From: Petrolisthes cinctipes
Lineage: Eukaryota; Arthropoda; Malacostraca; Decapoda; Porcellanidae
DNA length: 64,000 nucleotides
Assembly (NCBI GenBank): GCA_033782935.1
Contig: JAWQEG010000003.1
Coordinates: forward strand, 1,624,501 to 1,688,500
Direction of reading: 5' to 3'
This document shows, one piece after another, positions 48,975-61,609 of the stretch. The position numbers were made by a program, and so were the translations under genes. The number at the start of each line of letters is the position of its first letter. Position 1 is the stretch's first letter. The notes below the pieces were generated by a model. The model was not told the DNA's origin. It did not search any database and was given only the letters and a program-made list of their open reading frames with translations.

Positions 48975-50015
48975 CATGTACAGATCACTTCTGGGACGCA
49001 AAAATATCGAATTTTCGGGTGTTTTGAGGTTGAATTTAAATATAAACGAGTGCAGAAGATGCATGCACATATTGACTTTGGGCACCTAAAATATCGATTT
49101 TCAGCATGTTTTGGGCCTGTATCTGAGTAGGCATGTACAGATCGCTTCTGGGAACCCAAAATATCTAATTTTCGGGTGTTTTGAACATGAATATGAGATA
49201 TAAACGGGTACAGAAGATGCATGCACATATCGACTTTTGGGCACCTAAAATATCGATTTTGAGCATGTTTTGGGTCTGTATCATGAAAACATTCTAACTA
49301 GGTGTAGGCATGTACAGATCGCTTCTAGGACCCAAAAATACCGAATTTTCGGGTGTTTTGAGCCTGAATTTGAGATATAAACGGGTACAGATGATGCATG
49401 CACATATCGACTTTTGACACTTAAAATATCGATTTTTAGCATGTTTTGAGCCTATATTTTGAAAACATTCTAGCACTGAGTAGGCATGCACAGATCGCTT
49501 CTGGGACCCAAAAATATCGAATTTTCGGGTGTTTTGAGGTTGAATTTGGGATATAAACGGGTACAGAAGATGCATCCACATATCGACTTTTGGGCACCTA
49601 AAAGATCGATTTTCAGTATGTTTTCGGCCTGTATATTGAAAATACTCTAACACGGAGTAGGCATGTACGGATCGCTTCTGGGAACCCAAAATATCGAATT
49701 TTCGGGTGTTTTGAGCCTGAATTTGAGATATAAATGGGTACAGAAGATGCATGCACATATCGACTTTTGGGCACCTAAAATATCGATTTTGAGCATGTTT
49801 TGGGTCTGTATCTTGAAATTTTTTTAACTAGGAGTAGACATGTACAGATCGCTTCTAGGACCCAAAAATATCGAATTTTCGGGTGTTTTGAGGTTGAATT
49901 TGGGATATAAACGGGTACAGAAGATGCATCCACATATCGACTTTTGGGAACCTAAAAGATCGATTTTCAGTATGTTTTGGGCCTGTATATTAAAAATACT
50001 CTAACACGGAGTAGG

Positions 50016-51539
50016 CATATACAGATTGCTTCTGGGACCCCAAAATATCGAATTTTCGGGTGTTTTGGGCCTGAATTTGAGATATCGACTTTGGGCACCT
50101 AAAATATCGATTTTTAGCATGTTTGGGGACTATATTTTGAAAATATTCTAGCACTGAGTAGGCATGTACAGATCGCTTTTGGGACCCCAAAATATCGAAT
50201 TTTAGGGTGTTTTGAGCCTGAATTTGAGATATAAACGGGTACAGAAGATGCATGCACATATCGACTTTTGGGCACCTAAAATATCGATTTTGAGCATGTT
50301 TTGGGTCTGTATCTTGAAAACATTCTAACTAGGAGTAGACATTTACAGATCGCTTCTAGGACCCTAAAATACCGAATTTTTGGACGTTTTGAGCCTGAAT
50401 TTGAGATATAAACGGGTACAGAAGATGAATGCACATATCGACTTTGCACATTTAAAATATCGATTTTTAGCATGTTTTAAGCCTATATTTTGAAAACATT
50501 CTAGCACTGAGTAGGCATGTATATATCGCTTATGGGACCCAAAAATATCGAATTTTCGGGTGTTTTGAGATTAAATTTGAAATATAAACGAGTGCAGAAG
50601 ATGCATGCACATATTGATTTTGGGCACCTAAAATATCGATTTTCAGCATGTTTTGGGTCTGTATCTGAGTAGGCATGTACAGGTCGCTTCTGGGAACCCA
50701 AAATATCGAATTTTCGGGTGTTTTGAGGTTGAATTTGGGATATAAACGGGTGCAGAAGATGCATACATATATTGACTTTGGGCACCTAAAATATCGATTT
50801 TCAGCATGTTTTGGGCCTGTATCTGAGTAGGCATGTACAGATCGCTTCTGGGAACCCAAAAATACCGAATTTTCGGGTGTTTTGAGCCTGAATTTGAGAT
50901 ATAAACGGGTACAGAAGATGCATGCACATATCGACTTTGGACACTTAAAATATCGATTTTTAGCATGTTTTGAGCCTATATTTTGAAAACATTCTAGCAC
51001 TGAGTAGGCATGCACAGATCGCTTCTGGGACCCAAAAATATCGAATTTTCGGGTGTTTTGAGGTTGAATTTGGGATATAAACGGGTACAGAAGATGCATC
51101 CACATATCGACTTTTGGGCACCTAAAAGATCGATTTTCAGTATGTTTTCGGCCTGTATATTGAAAATACTCTAACACGGAGTAGGCATGTACGGATCGCT
51201 TCTGGGAACCCAAAATATCGAATTTTCGGGTGTTTTGAGCCTGAATTTGAGATATAAATGGGTACAGAAGATGCATGCACATATCGACTTTTGGGCACCT
51301 AAAATATCGATTTTGAGCATGTTTTGGGTCTGTATCTTGAAATTTTTTTAACTAGGAGTAGACATGTACAGATCGCTTCTAGGACCCAAAAATATCGAAT
51401 TTTCGGGTGTTTTGAGGTTGAATTTGGGATATAAACGGGTACAGAAGATGCATCCACATATCGACTTTTGGGAACCTAAAAGATCGATTTTCAGTATGTT
51501 TTGGGCCTGTATATTAAAAATACTCTAACACGGAGTAGG
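50016..51539. repeat. Nine-monomer unit (1524 bp) with non-canonical order
   Basis: Phased lengths are 147, 177, 176, 158, 158, 177, 177, 177, 177: d-a-b-e-e-b-c-a-(b/c). The sequence from 51540 repeats its beginning. Two e monomers are adjacent, and the last monomer starts as b (CTTCTAGGACCC) but continues as c (GAGGTTGAATTTGGGATA), so at least one exchange hybrid is built into the unit. Confidence 0.82.
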
Positions 51540-53563
51540 CATATACAGATTGCTTCTGGGACCCCAAAATATCGAATTTTCGGGTGTTTTGGGCCTGAAT
51601 TTGAGATATCGACTTTGGGCACCTAAAATATCGATTTTTAGCATGTTTGGGGACTATATTTTGAAAATATTCTAGCACTGAGTAGGCATGTACAGATCGC
51701 TTTTGGGACCCCAAAATATCGAATTTTAGGGTGTTTTGAGCCTGAATTTGAGATATAAACGGGTACAGAAGATGCATGCACATATCGACTTTTGGGCACC
51801 TAAAATATCGATTTTGAGCATGTTTTGGGTCTGTATCATGAAAACATTCTAACTAGGTGTAGGCATGTACAGATCGCTTCTAGGACCCAAAAATACCGAA
51901 GTTTCGGGTGTTTTGAGCCTGAATTTGAGATATAAACAGGTACAGAAGATGCATGCACATTTTGACTTTGGACACTTAAAATATCGATTTTTAGCATGTT
52001 TTGAGCCTATATTTTAAAAACATTCTAGCACTGAGTAGGCGTGTACAGATCGCTTCTGGGACCCAAAAATATCGAATTTTCGGGTGTTTTGAGGTTGAAT
52101 TTGGGATATAAACGGGTGCAGAAGATGCATACATATATTGACTTTGGGCACCTAAAATATCGATTTTCAGCATGTTTTGGGCCTGTATCTGAGTAGGCAT
52201 GTACAGATCGCTTCTGGGAACCCAAAAATACCGAATTTTCGGGTGTTTTGAGCCTGAATTTGAGATATAAACGGGTACAGAAGATGCATGCACATATCGA
52301 CTTTGGACACTTAAAATATCGATTTTTAGCATGTTTTGAGCCTATATTTTGAAAACATTCTAGCACTGAGTAGGCGTGTACAGATCGCTTCTGGGACCCA
52401 AGAATATCGAATTTTCGGGTGTTTTGAGGTTGAATTTGAGATATAAACGGGTACAGAAGATGCATCCACGTATCGACTTTTGGGCACATAAAAGATCGAT
52501 TTTTTGTATGTTTTTGGCCTGTATTTTGAAAATACTCTAACACGGAGAAGGCATGTACAGATCGCTTCTGTGACCCCAAAATATCGAATTTTCGGGTGTT
52601 TTGGGCCTGAATTTGAGATATCGACTTTGGGCACCTAAAATATCGATTTTTAGCATGTTTTGGGCCTATATTTTGAAAATATTCTAGCACTCAGTAGGCA
52701 TGTACAGATCGCTTCTGGGACCCAAAAATATCGAATTTTCGGGTGTTTGGAGCCTGAATTTGAGATATAAACGGTTACAGAAGATGCATGCACATATCGA
52801 CTTTTGGGCACCTAAAATATCGATTATGAGCATGTTTTGGGTCTTTATCATGAAAACATTCTAACTAGGTGTAGGCATGTACAGATAGCTTCTAGGACCC
52901 AAAAATACCGAATTTTCGGGGGTTTTGAGCCTGAATTTGAGATATAAACGGTTACAGAAGATGCATGCACATATCGACTTTTGGGCACCTAAAATATCGA
53001 TTTTGAGCATGTTTTGGGTCTATATCATGAAAACATTCTAACTAGGTGTAGGCATGTAGAGATCGCTTCTAGGACCCAAAAATACCGAATTTTCGGGGGT
53101 TTTGAGCCTGAATTTGAGATATAAACGGTTACAGAAGATGCATGCACATTTTGACTTTGGACACTTAAAATATCGATTTTTAGCATGTTTTGAGCCTATA
53201 TTTTGAAAAAATTCTAGCACTGAGTAGGCGTGTACAGATCGCTTCTGGGACCCAAAAATATCGAATTTTCGGGTGTTTTGAGGTTGAATTTGGGATATAA
53301 ACGGGTGCCGAAGATGCATACATATATTGACTTTGGGCACCTAAAATATCGATTTTCAAAATGTTTTGGGCCTGTATCTGAGTAGGCATATACAGATCGC
53401 TTCTGGGAACCCAAAATATCGAATTTTCGGGTATTTTGAGCCTGAATATGAGATATAAACAGATATTGAAGATCCATGCACATATCGACTTTTGGGCACC
53501 TAAAATATCGATTTTGAGCATGTTTTGGGTCTGTATCTTGAAAACATTCTAACTAGGAGTAGA

Positions 53564-53740
53564 CATGTACAGATCGCTTCTAGGACCCAAAAATACCGGA
53601 TTTTCGGGTGTTTTGAGCCTGAATTTGAGATATAAATGGGTACAGAAGATGCATGCACATATCGACTTTTGGGCACCTAAAATATCGATTTTGAGCATGT
53701 TTTGGGTCTGTATCTTGAAAACATTCTAACTAGGAGTAGA
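53564..53740 (+). repeat. b/a hybrid monomer spanning the duplication junction
   Basis: It begins as b (CTTCTAGGACCCAAAAATACC, with the private CCGGATTTTCGG) and ends as a (GGGCACCTAAAATATCG, CTAACTAGGAGTAGA). The same hybrid with the same private GGA is at 61438-61614, the end of copy 2. The corresponding monomer at the start of copy 1 is a normal class a. This is the pattern expected if the hybrid existed at the right end before the crossover. Confidence 0.8.
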
Positions 53741-56700
53741 CATGTACAGATCGCTTCTAGGACCCAAAAATACCGAATTTTCGGGTGTTTTGAGCCTGAA
53801 TTTGAGATATAAACGGGTACAGAAGATGAATGAACATATCGACTTTTGACACTTAAAATATCGATTTTTAGCATGTTTTGAGCCTATATTTTGAAAACAT
53901 TCTAGCACTGAGTAGGCATGTACATATCGCTTCTGGGACCCAAAAATATCGAATTTTCGGGTGTTTTGAGGTTGAATTTGAAATATAAACGAGTGCAGAA
54001 GATGCATGCACATATTGACTTTGGCCACCTAAAATATCGATTTTAAGCATGTTTTGGGTCTGTATCTTGAAAACATTTTAACTAGGAGTAGGCATGAAGA
54101 GATCGCTTCTAGGACCCAAAAATATCGAATTTTCGGGTGTTTTGAGCATGAATTTGAGATATAAACGGGTACAGAAGATGCATGCACATATCGACTTTGG
54201 ACACTTAAAATATCGATTTTTAGCATGTTTTGAGCCTATATTTTAAAAACATTCTAGCACTGAGTAGGCATGTACAGATCGCTTCTGGGACCCAAAAATA
54301 TCGAATTTTCGGGTGTTTTGAGGTTGAATTTGAGATATAAACGTGTACAGAAGATGCATCCACATATCGACTTTTGGGCACCTAACAGATCGATTTTCTG
54401 TATGTTTTGATCCTGTATTTTGAAAATACTCTAACACGGAGTAGGCATGTACAGATCGCTTCTGGGACCCCAAAATATCTAATTTTCGGGTGTTTGGGCC
54501 TGAATTTGAGATATCGACTTTGGGCACCTAAAATATCGATTTTTAACATGTTTTGGGCCTATAATTTGAAAATATTCTAGCACTGAGTAGGCATGTACAT
54601 ATCGCTTCTGGGACCCAAAAATATCGAAATTTCGGGTGTTTTGAGGTTGAATTTGAGATATAAACGTGTACAGAAGATGCATCGACATATCGACTTTTGG
54701 GCACCTAACAGATCGATTTTCTGTATGTTTTGATCCTGTATATTGAAAACATTCTAGCACTGAGTAGGCATGTACAGATCACTTCTGGGATGCAAAAATA
54801 TCGAATTTTCGGGTGTTTTGAGGTTGAATTTAAATATAAACGAGTGCAGAAGATGCATGCACATATTGACTTTGGGCACCTAAAATATCGATTTTCAGCA
54901 TGTTTTGGGCCTGTATCTGAGTAGGCATGTACAGATCGCTTCTGGGAACCCAAAATATCGAATTTTCGGGTGTTTTGAGCCTGAATATGAGATATAAACA
55001 GGTACTGAAGATCCATGCACATATCGACTTTTGGGCACATAAAATATCGATTTTGAGCATGTTTTGGGTCTGTATCTTGAAAACATTTTAAATAGGAGTA
55101 GGCATGTACAGATCGCTTCTAGGACCCAAAAATACCGAATTTTCGGGTGTTTTGAGCCTGAATTTGAGATATAAACGGGTACAGAAGATACATGCACAGA
55201 TCGACTTTGGACACTTAAAATATCGATTTTTAGCATGTTTTGAGCCTATATTTTGAAAACATTCTAGCACTGAGTAGGCATGTATAGATGGCTTCTGGGA
55301 CCCAAAAATACCGAATTTTCGGGTGTTTTGAGGTTGAATTTGAGATATAAACGTGTACAGAAGATGCATCCACATATCGACTTTTGGGCACCTAACAGAT
55401 CGATTTTCTGTATGTTTTGATCCTGTATTTTGAAAATACTCTAACACAGAGTAGGCATGTACAGATCGCTTCTGGGTCCCCAAAATATCGAATTTTAGGG
55501 TGTTTTGATCCTGAACTTGAGATATAAATGGGTACAGAAGATGCATGCACATATCGACTTTTGGGCACCTAAAATATCGATTTTGAGCATGTTTTGGGTC
55601 TGTATCTTGAAAACATTCTAACTAGGAGTAGACATGTACAGATCGCTTCTAGGACCCAAAAATACCGAATTTTCGGGTGTTTTGAACCTGAATTTGAAAT
55701 ATAAACGGGTACAGAAGATGCATGCACATATCTACTTTGGACACTTAAAATATCGATTTTTAGCATGTTTTGAGCCTATATTTTGATAACATTCTAGCAC
55801 TGAGTAGGCATGTACAGATCACTTCTGGGACGCAAAAATATCGAATTTTCGGGTGTTTTGAGGTTGAATTTAAATATAAACGAGTGCAGAAGATGCATGC
55901 ACATATTGACTTTGGGCACCTAAAATATCGATTTTCAGCATGTTTTGGGCCTGTATCTGAGTAGGCATGTACAGATCGCTTCTGGGAACCCAAAATATCT
56001 AATTTTCGGGTGTTTTGAGCCTGAATATGAGATATAAACGGGTACAGAAGATGCATGCACATATCGACTTTTGGGCACCTAAAATATCGATTTTGAGCAT
56101 GTTTTGGGTCTGTATCATGAAAACATTCTAACTAGGTGTAGGCATGTACAGATAGCTTCTAGGACCCAAAATTACCGAATTTTCGGGTGTTTTGAGCCTG
56201 AATTTGAGATATAAACGGGTACAGATGATGCATGCACATATCGACTTTTGACACTTAAAATATCGATTTTTAGCATGTTTTGAGCCTATATTTTGAAAAC
56301 ATTCTAGCACTGAGTAGGCATGTACAGATCGCTTCTGGGACCCAAAAATATCGAATTTTCGGGTGTTTTGAGGTTGAATTTGGGATATAAACGGGTACAG
56401 AAGATGCATCCACATATCGACTTTTGGGCACCTAAAAGATCGATTTTCAGTATGTTTTCGGCCTGTATATTGAAAATACTCTAACACGGAGTAGGCATGT
56501 ACGGATCGCTTCTGGGAACCCAAAATATCGAATTTTCGTGTGTTTTGAGCCTGAATTTGAGATATAAATGGGTACAGAAGATGCATGCACATATCGACTT
56601 TTGGGCACCTAAAATATCGATTTTGAGCATGTTTTGGGTTTGTATCTTGAAAACATTCTAACTAGGAGTAGACATGTACAGATCGCTTCTAGGACCCAAA

Positions 56701-59700
56701 AATACCGAATTTTCGGGTGTTTTGAACATGAATTTGAAATATAAACGGGTACAGAAGATGCATGCACATATCTACTTTGGACACTTAAAATATCGATTTT
56801 TAGCATGTTTTGAGCCTATATTTTGAAAACATTCTAGCACTGAGTAGGCATGTACAGATCACTTCTGGGACGCAAAAATATCGAATTTTCGGGTGTTTTG
56901 AGGTTGAATTTAAATATAAACGAGTGCAGAAGATGCATGCACATATTGACTTTGGGCACCTAAAATATCGATTTTCAGCATGTTTTGGGCCTGTATCTGA
57001 GTAGGCATGTACAGATCGCTTCTGGGAACCCAAAATATCTAATTTTCGGGTGTTTTGAACATGAATATGAGATATAAACGGGTACAGAAGATGCATGCAC
57101 ATATCGACTTTTGGGCACCTAAAATATCGATTTTGAGCATGTTTTGGGTCTGTATCATGAAAACATTCTAACTAGGTGTAGGCATGTACAGATCGCTTCT
57201 AGGACCCAAAAATACCGAATTTTCGGGTGTTTTGAGCCTGAATTTGAGATATAAACGGGTACAGATGATGCATGCACATATCGACTTTTGACACTTAAAA
57301 TATCGATTTTTAGCATGTTTTGAGCCTATATTTTGAAAACATTCTAGCACTGAGTAGGCATGCACAGATCGCTTCTGGGACCCAAAAATATCGAATTTTC
57401 GGGTGTTTTGAGGTTGAATTTGGGATATAAACGGGTACAGAAGATGCATCCACATATCGACTTTTGGGCACCTAAAAGATCGATTTTCAGTATGTTTTCG
57501 GCCTGTATATTGAAAATACTCTAACACGGAGTAGGCATGTACGGATCGCTTCTGGGAACCCAAAATATCGAATTTTCGGGTGTTTTGAGCCTGAATTTGA
57601 GATATAAATGGGTACAGAAGATGCATGCACATATCGACTTTTGGGCACCTAAAATATCGATTTTGAGCATGTTTTGGGTCTGTATCTTGAAATTTTTTTA
57701 ACTAGGAGTAGACATGTACAGATCGCTTCTAGGACCCAAAAATATCGAATTTTCGGGTGTTTTGAGGTTGAATTTGGGATATAAACGGGTACAGAAGATG
57801 CATCCACATATCGACTTTTGGGAACCTAAAAGATCGATTTTCAGTATGTTTTGGGCCTGTATATTAAAAATACTCTAACACGGAGTAGGCATATACAGAT
57901 TGCTTCTGGGACCCCAAAATATCGAATTTTCGGGTGTTTTGGGCCTGAATTTGAGATATCGACTTTGGGCACCTAAAATATCGATTTTTAGCATGTTTGG
58001 GGACTATATTTTGAAAATATTCTAGCACTGAGTAGGCATGTACAGATCGCTTTTGGGACCCCAAAATATCGAATTTTAGGGTGTTTTGAGCCTGAATTTG
58101 AGATATAAACGGGTACAGAAGATGCATGCACATATCGACTTTTGGGCACCTAAAATATCGATTTTGAGCATGTTTTGGGTCTGTATCTTGAAAACATTCT
58201 AACTAGGAGTAGACATTTACAGATCGCTTCTAGGACCCTAAAATACCGAATTTTTGGACGTTTTGAGCCTGAATTTGAGATATAAACGGGTACAGAAGAT
58301 GAATGCACATATCGACTTTGCACATTTAAAATATCGATTTTTAGCATGTTTTAAGCCTATATTTTGAAAACATTCTAGCACTGAGTAGGCATGTATATAT
58401 CGCTTATGGGACCCAAAAATATCGAATTTTCGGGTGTTTTGAGATTAAATTTGAAATATAAACGAGTGCAGAAGATGCATGCACATATTGATTTTGGGCA
58501 CCTAAAATATCGATTTTCAGCATGTTTTGGGTCTGTATCTGAGTAGGCATGTACAGGTCGCTTCTGGGAACCCAAAATATCGAATTTTCGGGTGTTTTGA
58601 GGTTGAATTTGGGATATAAACGGGTGCAGAAGATGCATACATATATTGACTTTGGGCACCTAAAATATCGATTTTCAGCATGTTTTGGGCCTGTATCTGA
58701 GTAGGCATGTACAGATCGCTTCTGGGAACCCAAAAATACCGAATTTTCGGGTGTTTTGAGCCTGAATTTGAGATATAAACGGGTACAGAAGATGCATGCA
58801 CATATCGACTTTGGACACTTAAAATATCGATTTTTAGCATGTTTTGAGCCTATATTTTGAAAACATTCTAGCACTGAGTAGGCATGCACAGATCGCTTCT
58901 GGGACCCAAAAATATCGAATTTTCGGGTGTTTTGAGGTTGAATTTGGGATATAAACGGGTACAGAAGATGCATCCACATATCGACTTTTGGGCACCTAAA
59001 AGATCGATTTTCAGTATGTTTTCGGCCTGTATATTGAAAATACTCTAACACGGAGTAGGCATGTACGGATCGCTTCTGGGAACCCAAAATATCGAATTTT
59101 CGGGTGTTTTGAGCCTGAATTTGAGATATAAATGGGTACAGAAGATGCATGCACATATCGACTTTTGGGCACCTAAAATATCGATTTTGAGCATGTTTTG
59201 GGTCTGTATCTTGAAATTTTTTTAACTAGGAGTAGACATGTACAGATCGCTTCTAGGACCCAAAAATATCGAATTTTCGGGTGTTTTGAGGTTGAATTTG
59301 GGATATAAACGGGTACAGAAGATGCATCCACATATCGACTTTTGGGAACCTAAAAGATCGATTTTCAGTATGTTTTGGGCCTGTATATTAAAAATACTCT
59401 AACACGGAGTAGGCATATACAGATTGCTTCTGGGACCCCAAAATATCGAATTTTCGGGTGTTTTGGGCCTGAATTTGAGATATCGACTTTGGGCACCTAA
59501 AATATCGATTTTTAGCATGTTTGGGGACTATATTTTGAAAATATTCTAGCACTGAGTAGGCATGTACAGATCGCTTTTGGGACCCCAAAATATCGAATTT
59601 TAGGGTGTTTTGAGCCTGAATTTGAGATATAAACGGGTACAGAAGATGCATGCACATATCGACTTTTGGGCACCTAAAATATCGATTTTGAGCATGTTTT

Positions 59701-61485
59701 GGGTCTGTATCATGAAAACATTCTAACTAGGTGTAGGCATGTACAGATCGCTTCTAGGACCCAAAAATACCGAAGTTTCGGGTGTTTTGAGCCTGAATTT
59801 GAGATATAAACAGGTACAGAAGATGCATGCACATTTTGACTTTGGACACTTAAAATATCGATTTTTAGCATGTTTTGAGCCTATATTTTAAAAACATTCT
59901 AGCACTGAGTAGGCGTGTACAGATCGCTTCTGGGACCCAAAAATATCGAATTTTCGGGTGTTTTGAGGTTGAATTTGGGATATAAACGGGTGCAGAAGAT
60001 GCATACATATATTGACTTTGGGCACCTAAAATATCGATTTTCAGCATGTTTTGGGCCTGTATCTGAGTAGGCATGTACAGATCGCTTCTGGGAACCCAAA
60101 AATACCGAATTTTCGGGTGTTTTGAGCCTGAATTTGAGATATAAACGGGTACAGAAGATGCATGCACATATCGACTTTGGACACTTAAAATATCGATTTT
60201 TAGCATGTTTTGAGCCTATATTTTGAAAACATTCTAGCACTGAGTAGGCGTGTACAGATCGCTTCTGGGACCCAAGAATATCGAATTTTCGGGTGTTTTG
60301 AGGTTGAATTTGAGATATAAACGGGTACAGAAGATGCATCCACGTATCGACTTTTGGGCACATAAAAGATCGATTTTTTGTATGTTTTTGGCCTGTATTT
60401 TGAAAATACTCTAACACGGAGAAGGCATGTACAGATCGCTTCTGTGACCCCAAAATATCGAATTTTCGGGTGTTTTGGGCCTGAATTTGAGATATCGACT
60501 TTGGGCACCTAAAATATCGATTTTTAGCATGTTTTGGGCCTATATTTTGAAAATATTCTAGCACTCAGTAGGCATGTACAGATCGCTTCTGGGACCCAAA
60601 AATATCGAATTTTCGGGTGTTTGGAGCCTGAATTTGAGATATAAACGGTTACAGAAGATGCATGCACATATCGACTTTTGGGCACCTAAAATATCGATTA
60701 TGAGCATGTTTTGGGTCTTTATCATGAAAACATTCTAACTAGGTGTAGGCATGTACAGATAGCTTCTAGGACCCAAAAATACCGAATTTTCGGGGGTTTT
60801 GAGCCTGAATTTGAGATATAAACGGTTACAGAAGATGCATGCACATATCGACTTTTGGGCACCTAAAATATCGATTTTGAGCATGTTTTGGGTCTATATC
60901 ATGAAAACATTCTAACTAGGTGTAGGCATGTAGAGATCGCTTCTAGGACCCAAAAATACCGAATTTTCGGGGGTTTTGAGCCTGAATTTGAGATATAAAC
61001 GGTTACAGAAGATGCATGCACATTTTGACTTTGGACACTTAAAATATCGATTTTTAGCATGTTTTGAGCCTATATTTTGAAAAAATTCTAGCACTGAGTA
61101 GGCGTGTACAGATCGCTTCTGGGACCCAAAAATATCGAATTTTCGGGTGTTTTGAGGTTGAATTTGGGATATAAACGGGTGCCGAAGATGCATACATATA
61201 TTGACTTTGGGCACCTAAAATATCGATTTTCAAAATGTTTTGGGCCTGTATCTGAGTAGGCATATACAGATCGCTTCTGGGAACCCAAAATATCGAATTT
61301 TCGGGTATTTTGAGCCTGAATATGAGATATAAACAGATATTGAAGATCCATGCACATATCGACTTTTGGGCACCTAAAATATCGATTTTGAGCATGTTTT
61401 GGGTCTGTATCTTGAAAACATTCTAACTAGGAGTAGACATGTACAGATCGCTTCTAGGACCCAAAAATACCGGATTTTCGGGTGT
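53612..61485. repeat. Large tandem duplication, copy 2 (7874 bp)
   Basis: Immediately follows copy 1. Identity to copy 1 continues past the formal end to 61609, where the sequence reads AGGACTAGAC instead of AGGAGTAGAC. The tract 61486-61609 equals 53612-53735 and 45738-45861, so the exchange point lies within 124 bp of identity. Confidence 0.95.
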
Positions 61486-61609
61486 TTTGAGCCTGAATTT
61501 GAGATATAAATGGGTACAGAAGATGCATGCACATATCGACTTTTGGGCACCTAAAATATCGATTTTGAGCATGTTTTGGGTCTGTATCTTGAAAACATTC
61601 TAACTAGGA

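Larger units (their letters stand above)
45738..53611. repeat. Large tandem duplication, copy 1 (7874 bp)
   Basis: Every landmark and variant I compared in this block recurs 7874 bases downstream. The minus-strand translations I compared from both copies are identical throughout. The only difference I noticed is A at 48272 against G at 56146. Inside are a 1040-bp hexamer (47935-48974 and the following unit), a 1524-bp nonamer spacing (50016 to 51540) and an e-e pair at 50516-50831. Such near-identity means a very recent duplication, or an assembly artefact. Confidence 0.95.

Noticed and set aside
45738..61609. Segmental duplication carrying a gene or mobile element
   Set aside because: Both copies consist only of satellite monomers; no non-satellite sequence, target-site duplication or terminal repeat was seen.
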